From: Astrothelium macrocarpum
Taxonomy: Eukaryota > Ascomycota > Dothideomycetes > Trypetheliales > Trypetheliaceae
Assembly (NCBI GenBank): GCA_021030915.1
Contig: JAGEMR010000131.1
Coordinates: forward strand, 1 to 64,000
DNA length: 64,000 nt
Direction: 5' to 3'
Shown: piece by piece, positions 1 through 10,989 of the stretch
Position numbering within the stretch: the first letter of the stretch is position 1
How the letters are laid out: every line of letters starts with the position of its first letter
Program-made: the position numbers and the translations under genes
Notes under the pieces: model-generated
What the model was told of the DNA's origin: nothing
Databases searched by the model: none
Seen by the model: the letters and a program-made list of their open reading frames with translations, nothing else

Positions 1-74
1 TCTACAGTAGCTCTGTGAGCGTTATCCTGAGTGTCCTTACTTCCACTGCACCATCGAATGACCTGTACTCAACA

Positions 75-1900
75 ATTAAAAGAGATTTTTCAGATATTTT
101 TAAAAACAGATTCAATCAATAAATTTATAATAAAATTATTATTAAATTATTGATAAAAAAGAAATTACCGTTTTCAATAATTAAATAAATTGAATTTAAA
201 AATTTAATTTTAATTTATAATTTAATAATTGAAGATTCTTTTATTATTTTAAAAAAAATAATTTTTAAATTCATTATAATCAATTTTAATTTATATTAAA
301 AATAGATTAAAAATATTTTTTTTTTTATTATTAGACCAATTTATATAATCATAAATTTTTGAATTTCATTTTATAGATATTTTTTATTAATTATATATAT
401 ATAATAAATTGATAATAATTATAAATTATAAAAAACGTTTTTATTATTTTTTGAATATAAATAAAATTATATTAAAAAATAATAAATTAATTTGATTATA
501 AATATTTTTAAAAAATTTGAAATTATTTTAAAATTGAATTGATATATTAATGATAATATTATTTCAAATAATATATATTTTATAATTTTATTAATAATAT
601 TAATTATTAAAAAAATTAATTTTTATTTTATCAAAAGAAGAATTTATTATTTTAATTATTTTATTAATCTTTTTTTATAAATCTTTTTTTTAATTAAATT
701 CAAAAAAATTTTATAAATAATTCTTAAATTTATAATAAAAATCATTAATCAGAATTTTATAAAATCATTTATAATAATTTTAATAATAAATCAGAATTAA
801 TTTTTATTAATTAAAATAATATTTTTATAATTATAATTACGATTTCAGAAATAAAATAAAAGAAAAAAAAATAATATAATTTCAATTTTTAAAAATTTTA
901 TTAAAATAGAAAATAATATAATTTTATAAAAATTATATAATTTTATATTATGAATTAAAATTTTTCCAATTTATATTAATTTTTGAAATTAAATTATAAA
1001 TTTAAAATTAAAAATTGATAATAATATATACTGATTTTTATAATATTAAATAATTCATAAAATTATAAAAATGAAAAATAAAATTATATAATTTATGATA
1101 AAATATAAAAAAGATCTAAAAGAGATTAGATTTATAATTTTAAATTAGAATTTTTTTAATAAAATTCATATATTTTTTAAAAATTTTTCATCAGTCATTT
1201 TATGAATAGAAAATAAAAAAATTTTTATTTTATAAATTTTTAAAATAATAAATATTATTTTTTTATTCTATAAAAAGAAGAAAAAGAAATATTTAAAATT
1301 TGAATTTTATAATTTTAAAATATTATATTCAATTAAAATGGAATAATTTTTAATTAATAAATATTATCAGAAATTAGATAAAATATCTATTTATATAATA
1401 ATAATCATATTAGATTTTATAAAAAGAATAATTTATATTAAATAGAATTGGTCATTTATTTGATATAATTATTATTTTAAAAAAAATAAAATTATTTTTG
1501 AAAAGAATTATAAAATTTTTATTTTATTATATTCTTTATTTATTAAAAAATCTTTTAAATCATTAATAAAATTTTTTAATGAATTTATAAAATTAAAAAA
1601 TAATTTAAAAATGAAAAGATCAATAATTTTTAAAATTGATAATTTTATAAATTTTATTAACATAAATATCATTATTTTTTTTAAATGAAAATCATAAATC
1701 TATATTTTTAAAATAATGATATAAATCAGAATAAAAATTTAAATATTCTAAATTTAATAAAATGATTATTATAATTTTTTTAATTCTTATAGAATTAATA
1801 AAATCTGAAAGAATCTTTTTTGGAATTAGAAAAATTTATTCATAAAACAGATTAAAATTTATTTATTTAAAAATTGAATAAATTGAATACGTGATTAATT
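75..1900. other. Extremely AT-rich island
   Basis: By eye about nine bases in ten are A or T. The run starts abruptly after about 75 bases of ordinary sequence and ends abruptly near 1.9-2.0 kb. It has no long reading frame, no tandem unit and no gene-like structure. The few cytosines are almost all preceded by T and followed by A or T, and CpG is almost absent (I see it near 168, 434 and 840). It could be a mutationally decayed repeat, an AT-rich isochore fragment or an origin-like element. The sequence alone does not decide. Confidence 0.75.
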
Positions 1901-1902
1901 GA

Positions 1903-2022
1903 TTTAAAAAGGATCATATTAAATATGAAGATATGACTGGATCAGTTTTGATATCAAAAGAAATTGAAAAAATTTTCGATAATGATGAAGATATTCTAAT
2001 AGGGCTTTCTGAAAGCCTATAA
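1903..2022 (+). pseudogene. Possible C-terminal coding remnant at the island edge
   Basis: After an in-frame stop at 1900-1902 there is an open frame of 39 codons ending in TAA at 2020-2022. It has no ATG of its own that suggests a start. The translation is rich in Asp, Glu, Ile and Lys and looks like a soluble protein tail. Base composition changes gradually from the island into ordinary sequence across it. I do not recognise the family. It may be the surviving 3' end of a gene or transposon ORF whose upstream part became the AT-rich island. The last codons overlap a short palindrome at 2003-2017 (GGCTTTC T GAAAGCC). Confidence 0.3.
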
Positions 2023-2084
2023 CTATTATTCTTCTTATTTTATTTGGTATTATCTCGCTATTTTGTTTATATGGTATTAGTAGG

Positions 2085-2435
2085 TCAAGTAATCTGGTAA
2101 TCTAGTATGGCCAAGGGAGAGGTCCTTGGCAGGCCAACACCATATGCCCATGTATGGCGGTACGGTCCCTCTTTCGCGGCAAAACTGGCGGTGAATTTTA
2201 CAGAGCGGGCAAAGACCTTCGTGGCCTCGTAGCGGACTTGATGAGAGACGGCGAAAAGCGCAGGGAAGCCTGAAAAGCAGACGGACAACCCCGTGGGGCC
2301 CCTGATATAGTCATCAACAAGCACGTAGACTTCTTTGGGGGCATCTTTGAAGGTATACTCGTAAATTTGCAGACGGAGCTCCAAGGGAAGGCCGAGGAAA
2401 TGGAAGGAGGTACCAGAATGTGTAAATTGATCCAT
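2085..2435 (-). pseudogene. Truncated 2EXR/F-box-like protein
   Basis: The ORF encodes 116 residues. Its first ~90 residues match the neighbouring 262-residue protein: the same MD start, an LPLELR-IYEY motif near residues 16-27 and an SHQVR-EA-VF segment near 64-75. These are typical of the fungal 2EXR/F-box-like family, usually proteins of 200-400 residues. Similarity ends after about residue 85 and the frame stops 60 bases from the AT-rich boundary. It is therefore probably a truncated tandem duplicate. No function can be assigned; the intact paralogues are mostly uncharacterised. Confidence 0.55.
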
Positions 2436-2818
2436 TGCTTTTGCTATGTAGGAGACAGTTCTTTAGGGTCGAGCTTTGTGGGTTGATAAGTTGACAACTC
2501 GGAGGATTCTCTGACGAAGATGTTCAGAGATACTAGGTATACAGCAGTACTAAGTGGAGACAAGCTTGAAGGAAAACGTAGAGTAGTCATGACTCACCCT
2601 CTGACGAAACAATATGAGTCAACCAGACTGTGCACAGGGCCTAACGAAATAACTTAAGGCATGATGTCTTTGTCGATCTGGGGCCATGGTTATTGGTCAT
2701 CCCCTAGGTCATCCACAGTTCGTATCTATATCAACTCAAAGTGAGTCAAATTTTCCAGCATATCGTCGTCATCCTCATTCAAGTCGTCCTCGCTATCCTC
2801 ACTTGCAACACAGTAGTA

Positions 2819-3607
2819 TTAACAACAATAGTCATCGTCGTCTATGTCGAACAAGTCTTTAAACTCATCATCCTCATCCAATAAATCTTCCCAGCTCCGA
2901 ACCAAACCTTTCCCCTCATGCACTACGTCTTCCAAGTTTGCATTCTCCATGGACACTACTAACTTTCGTTCGCGGTACTTACCTTGGGTATTGATCTCTG
3001 TTCGTGCGTCGTGAAGCTTTTCCCTCCCCGAACAAAGCTTCGACCAGCTCTTTGTGAACCAAGCGATCTGCTCCTTTGTGAAGAAAATTGGACCCCACCT
3101 ATTCGACATGACTATGGATATGTCTGCCGTTTTCCATTCCCCATTTCTGGCCCAATCAATCCTCCCCTTGGTGGCATATTTATAGTCGCCACGGCCATCA
3201 TAGGGCAAATGGTTAAGCGAAATCCGAAGTTGTTTCATCTCGCTAACCTGAAGAGGTCTGACAAGCTGCTCTAGGATGGAGAAACAGCCGTCGACCTCAT
3301 CTAAACGCTTCGTTTTATCCAAATTGAAGTGGAAGCTGAACTTACTGACGCGGACAAAGACTTCCATGGCCTCCATGCGCACTTGGTGAGAGATAAGGAA
3401 GAGCTCAGGGAATGGATCACGGGCATGTCGCCATTTCACCCTGTGGCCAGTGCACCGTTTTTGATTGTCAAACGTAAAATCAAAGTCCCACTTATAGCGT
3501 ATATTGAAGGGACTTCGATTGAAGGAATATTCGTAGATTTTCTCGCGCAGCTCCAGAGGGAGGTCAAGGAGACGGAAGAAATTATTTGGATGTGTAGATC
3601 GATCCAT
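2819..3607 (-). CDS. 2EXR/F-box-like domain protein
   Basis: Single-exon ORF of 262 residues starting at an ATG. Near residues 13-27 it carries LLDLPLELREKIYEY, the signature of the fungal 2EXR family (long described as F-box-like). A second family block, FLISHQVRMEAMEVF, lies near residues 70-84. The C-terminus is very acidic (a DEDDEF / DIDDDD stretch) and ends in CC. These proteins are abundant, fast-evolving and mostly uncharacterised; a role in protein interaction or SCF-type complexes is only inference. It is the intact member of a tandem pair with the truncated copy downstream on the same strand. Confidence 0.7.
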   Translation of the reverse strand: MDRSTHPNNFFRLLDLPLELREKIYEYSFNRSPFNIRYKWDFDFTFDNQKRCTGHRVKWRHARDPFPELFLISHQVRMEAMEVFVRVSKFSFHFNLDKTKRLDEVDGCFSILEQLVRPLQVSEMKQLRISLNHLPYDGRGDYKYATKGRIDWARNGEWKTADISIVMSNRWGPIFFTKEQIAWFTKSWSKLCSGREKLHDARTEINTQGKYRERKLVVSMENANLEDVVHEGKGLVRSWEDLLDEDDEFKDLFDIDDDDYCC

Positions 3608-3928
3608 AGCTCTTGCTCTTGAGTTAATTCTAAAGTTGACACGTTCTGGAATCGTGTATCAATAATGCAAGTTTCGAGTAAATTGTTAGGATACAATGAA
3701 GAAAGTATTTTTTTATCGGGAAGACTATTGAACTACTAACGTTCAGGACATGCCTGTTTATATATATCTTTGATTGTGCTGTGGCGTAGGCAATGCTATG
3801 TGACTTGGTGTGTTTGGGCTGACGCCTCATCATGCCTGACTTGGACTGCGGTGCTTGCCTTGGACAATGGCTGACAATGACCGTCAACGTAGTAAAGCTT
3901 GAAGAACTCACAACGAAAAGTCTTTGTT
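3608..3928. other. Gene-free gap, 321 bp
   Basis: This gap lies between the 2EXR gene (5' side) and the 3' end of the dipeptidyl peptidase III gene. It presumably holds the 2EXR promoter and the peptidase terminator. I see no RNA gene or repeat. Confidence 0.5.
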
Positions 3929-6046
3929 CTAGACATAATCTCTCTCTGCAAAACTTTGGATCATCCCTTGAGGCGTGGCATCATATTCTTTCAGCCTTAC
4001 CGTTCCGCTTTCCAATATTGTATTCGCTTGGACAAAGACCTTTCTTGGTTGCTTTCTTCTCAAGACCTCTGGTCGCACCTTTTCCGCAAACCATTCATCT
4101 ACATGCGTTAGCTGGTCGTACATTTTCTGTCCGGCTTCCACATCTGCTGTTGCCTTGTAGATATGCAACTTCTGCAACAGGTTTTCTACTGCAGGACGCC
4201 CGTGGCTCAGAATTTTCTGTCGGTCCAATTTGATGACGAGATCTGACAGATCATTCTTGGTATACACGAGTTCGCAGAAATTGGAGCCAGCTTTGAGGTA
4301 AGTTTGTAAAATGGCAAAGCGTGCTTGCATGTGGATTTGCCCCCATTTCCGACTCTTCGGGTCCCAGAACTCGAGAGCGCAGATACCAGCACGCGCCATC
4401 TGGAGATATGCTGCGTATAAGATGTCACCCGCGGGACCGTTGACGTCTTCCTTTCCATCGCCAAAACCGAAGATGCTCAAAATCTCAAAGTCACAAGAGA
4501 GCGCCATGGCGACTGATTCGGCGCGGCATTCTTCGTAGGTGGAAGCAAGGGAGCCAAATACAGAACCCCAGGTTTGCCCGGGTTTGTACCAGGATGTGAC
4601 AGGAGATTTGGTTATTGGGTTTATTGGGGGATTCTTGACGTCAAAGTTGTATTGACCTGGGCTGGTCTCTTGGAGAAGCTTGCCACAGCCGTGGCCCAAT
4701 AGTTCGTGGAGACCGACTTGGACTTCAAATGCGTCATCACGAGATCGCTTAAAGACTTCGAGGTCTTCATCGCGGATAAAAGAGGGCGCGACTTCATTGG
4801 GATCTTTGGCGTTGAGGACATTGCCAAGGCTAACGTTCTTGAACCCTTCATTCTGTCTTATATCGTCGTAATTCGGTATGTTGATTCCTGCAGGAATGCC
4901 GCTCCCGGCGAAGCTCAAGACCTCCAGAGAGGTGAAGTCTGGGCTAAGGAACTCGTCCTTCTCAAAGTCCTTACTCCATGGTAATTTGGGTATGTACTTC
5001 GGTGCGGCCTCTACGAGTTTTCCAAATGCTCTCGTTCGTTCTTGGTTTACCATCGCAGCGAAACCTTCCCATTCACCCCTGATACCATGAGGATCTCGGT
5101 AAGTCTCGATAAAGCCAATATCCGTCTCTACCATTGGTTTCTTGTCTTTGATCCAGTACCTCTGGCTCTCCTTGAAAGCCAACAGCGAGCCAGTGCGGAA
5201 AGACTTGACATATTGCTCATGCATCTTTTTCTCTGTATCGTTCGCCGCATACTTGAGGGCCTCCTCGAGCTCGTCAACAATTCGTCCCATCTCCTTTGTG
5301 TGATCTCCGTAGACGAGCGTCAATTTCTTGCCCTCGAGCTTGCCAGTCAGAGTCCACTCGCTCTCAGGAATATCCCGATTTTGAGCAGAGGGCAATTCGA
5401 TTTCTGAAGCAATCAGGACTTCGAAATTTCCATTTGAAGTCTTCCGCAGTCGGGTGTTTTCTGGTAAAAGCTTCTTTTCTTCAGTAAGAAACTCTGAGAT
5501 CAACGTGATTTCCTCTTTTGTGATATCTGGAGAATCAGGATAGTAGGTAGAGATATGACCTGCGTCGGGGTAACCAAAGTGCATTGGAGGTATCGTTTTG
5601 CTTGCGTAGAGAGCATCCTTGATCTTGATGAACAAGCGATTTGCTTCTGAAGAAGCCATTGATAGAGCTGCAAGATCTTCCTCGCCTACTCGTGGAATAA
5701 ACTTTGCGTCCCCAAAGCTCTTGTAATTCCCCAAATTTCCTAGGAACTGTGCAGAGTAGAGAAGGAATTGCGTGAGAGCCTCATCTGAGATTCCAGTGTC
5801 GGATTGTAGACGCTTCCAATCTCCTTTACCATGGATGTACAAAGTCATAATAAAGTCGTAGATGTCCTCTGATTCCGGAGAGACCTGTCGCATAGTGACT
5901 CTGCTACCAGCGAAGCATGCTCTACTGATGTGATGAGCATACAGCTTCTGCTGCTGATCCAAGCTATCAAAGTGCTGTTTAATGCTGAGGGGCACCACAC
6001 TTGGAGGATTGTCTGCAAGATACTGTTTTAACGTTATCTCATCCAT
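3929..6046 (-). CDS. Dipeptidyl peptidase III (M49 zinc exopeptidase)
   Basis: Single exon encoding 705 residues, the usual length for DPP III. This cytosolic metallopeptidase removes dipeptides from the N-terminus of short peptides. The M49 zinc signature HELLGH is at residues 447-452 (two His ligands and the catalytic Glu). The second signature EECRAE at 505-510 supplies the third zinc ligand. Both positions fit the mammalian enzyme within a few residues. The ATG at 6046 opens directly with the conserved N-terminal helix region, and no intron is needed. It is transcribed divergently from the MFS transporter across about 700 bp. The gene appears intact. Confidence 0.95.
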   Translation of the reverse strand: MDEITLKQYLADNPPSVVPLSIKQHFDSLDQQQKLYAHHISRACFAGSRVTMRQVSPESEDIYDFIMTLYIHGKGDWKRLQSDTGISDEALTQFLLYSAQFLGNLGNYKSFGDAKFIPRVGEEDLAALSMASSEANRLFIKIKDALYASKTIPPMHFGYPDAGHISTYYPDSPDITKEEITLISEFLTEEKKLLPENTRLRKTSNGNFEVLIASEIELPSAQNRDIPESEWTLTGKLEGKKLTLVYGDHTKEMGRIVDELEEALKYAANDTEKKMHEQYVKSFRTGSLLAFKESQRYWIKDKKPMVETDIGFIETYRDPHGIRGEWEGFAAMVNQERTRAFGKLVEAAPKYIPKLPWSKDFEKDEFLSPDFTSLEVLSFAGSGIPAGINIPNYDDIRQNEGFKNVSLGNVLNAKDPNEVAPSFIRDEDLEVFKRSRDDAFEVQVGLHELLGHGCGKLLQETSPGQYNFDVKNPPINPITKSPVTSWYKPGQTWGSVFGSLASTYEECRAESVAMALSCDFEILSIFGFGDGKEDVNGPAGDILYAAYLQMARAGICALEFWDPKSRKWGQIHMQARFAILQTYLKAGSNFCELVYTKNDLSDLVIKLDRQKILSHGRPAVENLLQKLHIYKATADVEAGQKMYDQLTHVDEWFAEKVRPEVLRRKQPRKVFVQANTILESGTVRLKEYDATPQGMIQSFAERDYV

Positions 6047-6741
6047 ACTTGAGATCTTAAATAAAGGTAGACTAAGTTGTGCTGCTGATAATTTGAAGTG
6101 CAGATGTAATTAGTACGTGAGTAGAGCTTCTATGCCAAATACGGAGAGCGGTGGCTATCCTATATTATCCAATCAGGTACTACGAACGAATTAGTAGCAA
6201 CCTTAGTGGCTAATTAGATATTCCAGTACCTTGACTTGGCTTGCTTTGTGTCTTGAAAGCAGCGCTAAAGGTTGAAGTTAGATGAGGCAAGGACCAATGG
6301 TACATTCAGCCATTGATTTGTCCAGATGTGTCATTGTTTAGTCGATTGAATCTAACAAATCCCTGTTGATGATCACCTCTTTGACCGCATCTCATTGTTT
6401 ACATCTGCATGACGTCGTCGACTTTTCCGCAAACAATCCGATCACGCACAAATCGAATCTTAACCAGGCGAATGCACGATCTTAGCTTGCCATCTCGGGA
6501 TTCATCAGATCTCCTACTGGTTGATTTCTCAAAAAGCGGACCTCGCCAAGCTTCGGCTGGATCCGAACAAAGATTGACATCATGTTGTCGAAAGAAGAGC
6601 TAGCTAAAATGCTGAAAGTCAAGCTCGTGGAATCTTTCTTCTTTTCAGCTTCAGGTGTTGGTGGCTTATGCATGGAGCTAGCCCCGTTGCTCTTCGATAG
6701 TTGATAGGCACATCTCGCGTCTATTTCTTTAAGTTCTCAAC
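6047..6741. promoter_or_regulatory. Divergent promoter region, DPP III / MFS transporter
   Basis: About 695 bp between two divergent ATGs. Only short unsupported ORFs occur here. I see no RNA gene or strong repeat. It must hold both promoters, but I cannot assign specific sites. Confidence 0.5.
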
Positions 6742-8566
6742 ATGATAGAGCTCATTCGTGAGTCTGCCTTTGGACAGGCTGTACGCTTTGTCTCAAGAAA
6801 TAGGCTGTTTCAATATCCAGAAGAAAAGAATCCGGATCTATGGAAGCAATATGTCAATGAAGAGCTTTCCGGAAATCTCGCACACCACGGCCATACAGGA
6901 CCACACGGCAACGATTCCGACACTGAGGATCGCCCGTCCCATGGCCTTGGAGGCATTAGAACACGAGATGCACAAGCAGACGCAGCAGACGAAAAAGAAC
7001 TCTCGGACTCAGCAGATACATCACGTACGCGAGCATCGAACAACAACTACAATCAAGCCAGCGGTGTGAAAATCGACCCCGAAAAGGGCAGAGACATTCA
7101 TCTCATCACATGGCGCCCCAATGATCCTGAAAACCCGCAGAACTGGGGTCTGGCCAAGAGGGTCTTCGTTACGGTAGAAATCTGCCTGCTCACATTTGGT
7201 GTATACATCGGCAGTGCGATCTACTCTGCAGGAATCCAGGACGTCGAGCGCGTCTTTGGCGTCAGCGAGGTTGCCGCAACGCTAGGGCTCACGCTGTTTG
7301 TCGCGGGATACGGTGTTGGGCCCATGCTGTGGTCACCGATGTCCGAGATACCGTTTGTCGGGCGAAATCCTGTGTATATTCTTACGCTAGCTGTTTTTGT
7401 GATCTTCCAGGTGCCAACGGCGTTGGCCAAGAATTTCGGAATGCTCCTCGCTTTTCGTTTTCTCACGGGGTTCTTCGGCTCTCCTGTCCTTGCTACGGGT
7501 GGAGCTACTCTTTCTGATATCTACAGTCCCAAGAAACGACCGTATCCCATTGGCATTTGGGGGATCTCTGCCGTATGTGGTCCCACGATGGGACCGCTGG
7601 TCGGTGGGTTTGCTGCCCAAGCTAAAGGTTGGACGTGGACAATCTGGGAACTCATGTGGCTCTCTGGTTTCGCACTTGTCTTTCTGTTCTTCTTTCTCCC
7701 AGAGACCAGTTCCGCGAACATTCTGTATCGTCGTACCCAGCGCTTGCGCAAGCTGACTGGTGATGATAAGTTAAGATGCCCGCCAGAGTTAGATGCCGAA
7801 CAGATGACTGGCAAAGAGGTTGTCATGATGTGCCTTGTACGACCTTTTACCCTCAACTTTACTGAACCCATGGTCTTCCTGCTGAATCTCTACATTGCCC
7901 TCATATATGGTCTACTTTATATTTGGTTCGAAAGCTTTCCCATCGTATTCATCGAGATCTACCACTTCAATCTTGGTGAAGAGGGCTTGGCGTTCCTCGG
8001 CATCTTTATCGGTGCTATAATTGTCATCCCACCATATTTTGTATGGCTGTATCTTGTTCAGGAAAAGCAAGTCAATGAGGACGGTGAATGCCTGCCTGAA
8101 AAACGTATATTACCCGCATTCGTTGGCAGCTTCTGTATCCCAATCTGTCTATTTTGGTTTGGGTGGAGCGCACGACCAAGTATCCACTGGATCATGCCGA
8201 TTGTGGGATCCGGCTGGTTTGCTGTCGGCACTTTCCTCTTGTTCCAGGCAGTCTTGAACTATTTACCAGACGCGTACCCTGATTACGCAGCATCTGTTCT
8301 TGCTGGAAACGATCTAATGCGGTCATCTTTTGGCGCTGGATTTCCATTATTTGCATCCGCCATGTACAAGAATCTTGGAGTCGGCTGGGCAAGCAGTACC
8401 CTAGGCTTCCTCTCTATTGCATTCATTCCAATACCATTTGTGCTATATCTTGTAAGTAGTTCCTGCGAACGTGTCAAATCAATAACTCAATGCGCTAACA
8501 CATTTTGATTAGGTTGGAGAGCGCTTGCGAAAGAACTATAGTCATCATGCCCGCAAAAACTTTTAG
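6742..8566 (+). CDS. MFS transporter, DHA1 (Flu1/Tpo-like) family
   Basis: My model has two exons, 6742-8451 and 8513-8566, with a 61-nt intron (GTAAGT donor, GCTAAC branch point). It encodes 587 residues. The second exon replaces an intronic read-through with a basic tail ending in RKNF. The N-terminus carries a QYPEEKNPDLW segment followed by a polar cytosolic stretch, as in fungal polyamine/multidrug DHA1 transporters. About twelve hydrophobic segments follow, beginning near residue 140. The family exports drugs, polyamines or toxins by proton antiport at the plasma membrane; the substrate cannot be read from sequence. It looks intact, and no biosynthetic gene is adjacent. Confidence 0.88.
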
Positions 8567-9438
8567 CTTTTGTAATGTTGAAGACACATGCTCGGCCTAT
8601 CCTATTGTTGGGGGTTTCTTCGCTACCAAGTTTGGACTATGAAGTAATGCTCACTCCAAGAGATTGTCTCTACGGCTATTCGTATGAAGTGCAATGTATC
8701 CGGCTTCTTGCAATGATGCTACCGAAACATGTGGCTTCAATACGTATTTCGCAGCGCTGAAACGAAAGATGTGAGAATAACTTAGCGATCAAGGGCTTTC
8801 CTTCAACGGATTTCTCACTACATTTGGTTGAAATGACTATGGCCGAATCTGCATACATGTACTTATTGGGCCGTAGTCGAGAGTCGATTTTCGGAGGTGG
8901 CATAGCAAGAAACATACAGAATAATAGATGAGCGCTGGCTGTCGTGTCTCATACTGGCATCATCATTAATACTGTCAAAAGTCTAGAAGTAGTCGTCGAT
9001 GGATAATCACCATGCTCACACCAGTAATCTCTGTTCATGTTTATACTCTATGATGAGCGAGCTATTGATGTCGGTGTATATATGGAAGTTATTGAACAGA
9101 AGGAAGATAATGACGTTGACAGAAAGATCATCGCAATGCAGGTACCATATGAATGCAATCGTCAGCGGCATATCCTTCTGCACCTCTTGAATGCAATCTT
9201 TCCCATGCTCTCCAATGCTGCCATAAAAATGCAAAGCGCTGCCACCCATATTCCAAAAATTTTCTTTTTTCTTACCATTTGTTCCCATTTTTCTGAAAGC
9301 CAAAACCCGCTTGAATGTGTCTGTATCCGCACACGCCATCTCTCAATGCAGCAATGCAAATGAGTAACTTAAACACACATCACCACTTCTGCAACCCAAT
9401 CGGTCACAAAAGACAACACCAAGAAACCTCGAATCCCC
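8567..9438. other. Gene-free gap, 872 bp
   Basis: This is a convergent 3' region between the MFS transporter and the unknown minus-strand gene. I see only short overlapping ORFs on both strands without family motifs. No RNA gene was recognised. Confidence 0.5.
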
Positions 9439-10989
9439 TCAAATATCCATACTCCACCGCGCCCTCACATCCCTCGGCATTTCCACCATCCCCGAGTCCT
9501 TCCTCTTCGTCTCCCCTCCCCACTCATCACCAAATCTCATTCCCTCCTCTCCACCCGCCCTCCTCCCACCACCCACCATCTCCACCCGTCCCCTCTCCAA
9601 CTGCAGCTCTTCCACCGAGCTCGCAGCCGGCAGCGAAATGCGCGCCTCCACCGCCGGCGCCTTCACAAACCGACTGTCCAGCAGCGCCGCCGGCGACACC
9701 AGCTCCTCGAGGATGTGCAGCGAGCTATCCGACACGACGAGCGGGCTGCTGCCGCCGCGGCGGCTGGCGTCATCGGCGACACGCCTCTTGCGCCCGCTGG
9801 CGCCCAGTGAGGCAGATGACGATAACGACGACGAGCCGGAGGTTGCGGATGCGATTGTCTCGGATGATGACAATGGCGCGTTTTCCTTGCGCGGTGCAGC
9901 AGCAGCAGCAGCAGCGGCATTGGCGCGCCCGGATTCGCTGGAGAGGATGGTCGAGAGGCGTTTGGCGGTGGACAGGCGTTTGGATACGGTGTGGGGGGCA
10001 GCAGCAGGAGTGACGTTGGCGAAGTCGGTGATGTCAATTTGGGCGGTAGTGGCTTTGAGGGGCGCGTTTTGGACGGTGGTTGGATGGGCTGTGGGTGTGA
10101 TGGAGATGGGATCGGGCCGGCGGCGAGCGCGGTTGCCGCTGGAAGAGGTGGTGCGGGTGGGGGTAATGGTGTTGAGGGAGGTGTCACTTGCGAGTAGTTT
10201 CTGCGCCGGTGTGCCATCTGCAGCTTTCATCTCTTCCGATGTCATCGCCGTTTTCGGTGGGGAAGGTTTTGGTTGGGAACCGCTGCGACTTGCGGTTGTG
10301 CTGCTTCTGCTTCGATTGGCAATAGCGCGTTCTTTGCCGCTCATGACCTTTGCTGGAGGGGGTGGTTGGAGCATCCATCGGGTCTCGTTGAGGTTAGAGG
10401 ATGGCGTACTCACGACAGGGGGATGAAGGTCGTTGACGGGAGGATTTCGAGCAATATACATGGTCTCAGTGCGCGAATATCTCGCATCTGTATTCGATCT
10501 TGATAGGCCCCTGGAAGAGGCATCTATGCCGGTCTCGGCGGATTCTCTATCAAAACTCTGCCCCCAGAGCGCTTCGTCTTCTCTTTGGTAACGTCTAAAA
10601 TTCCAATGCTTCGGGTTCAGACTGTGTCGACGATCACCATGCAAGGATGTGTTTATCTCGTCGGTCTCTCCGTCACTATTTGGTGTGCTCCCCCTTGTAC
10701 TCTCCATGCTAGTGCTTGTTATGCCTCTTTTTGATGGATCCTTGCTTTTTTTCTTTGCTCGTCTTGGAGGAGGCCCTGGGCCCAAGGTCATTTCTTCTTC
10801 CCAGAAAGGATTGGTTGCAAATGGTGAGGGGTGACGATAGAGACCTGGCTGCTCAATTTCTAACATTTCTCTTTCTCTTCTATCTAATTGGGCCTGCTTC
10901 CGCCTCCGCTTCTTGTGCGCAAATTGAGCGCATGGCGCACATGATAGGTAGTAGAATATAGCTGATTGTATGCCTTTCAATAGGGACAT
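9439..10989 (-). CDS. Conserved-looking protein of unknown function, N-terminal hydrophobic segment
   Basis: Single-exon ORF of 516 residues. The N-terminus has a short hydrophobic, cysteine-containing segment (IFYYLSCAPCAQF, residues ~11-23), then a basic RRRK cluster. Around residues 58-70 there is an FATNPFWEEEM stretch, which reads like a conserved short motif. Most of the remainder is low-complexity Ser/Thr/Pro/Ala-rich sequence, including an alanine run encoded by a GCN repeat (about 9895-9920 on the plus strand). The head could be a membrane or palmitoylated anchor; that is inference. The long disordered body suggests a regulatory or scaffold protein. I do not recognise a named family. 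Confidence 0.65.
   Translation of the reverse strand: MSLLKGIQSAIFYYLSCAPCAQFAHKKRRRKQAQLDRREREMLEIEQPGLYRHPSPFATNPFWEEEMTLGPGPPPRRAKKKSKDPSKRGITSTSMESTRGSTPNSDGETDEINTSLHGDRRHSLNPKHWNFRRYQREDEALWGQSFDRESAETGIDASSRGLSRSNTDARYSRTETMYIARNPPVNDLHPPVVSTPSSNLNETRWMLQPPPPAKVMSGKERAIANRSRSSTTASRSGSQPKPSPPKTAMTSEEMKAADGTPAQKLLASDTSLNTITPTRTTSSSGNRARRRPDPISITPTAHPTTVQNAPLKATTAQIDITDFANVTPAAAPHTVSKRLSTAKRLSTILSSESGRANAAAAAAAAPRKENAPLSSSETIASATSGSSSLSSSASLGASGRKRRVADDASRRGGSSPLVVSDSSLHILEELVSPAALLDSRFVKAPAVEARISLPAASSVEELQLERGRVEMVGGGRRAGGEEGMRFGDEWGGETKRKDSGMVEMPRDVRARWSMDI

Noticed and set aside
1..2080. Mitochondrial insertion as the source of the AT-rich block
   Set aside because: No mitochondrial gene, tRNA or GC cluster is visible, and the C context bias is not expected of plain mitochondrial DNA.
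9638..10426. 262-codon plus-strand ORF
   Set aside because: It is antisense to the 516-residue gene and consists of mirror low-complexity sequence with no domain.
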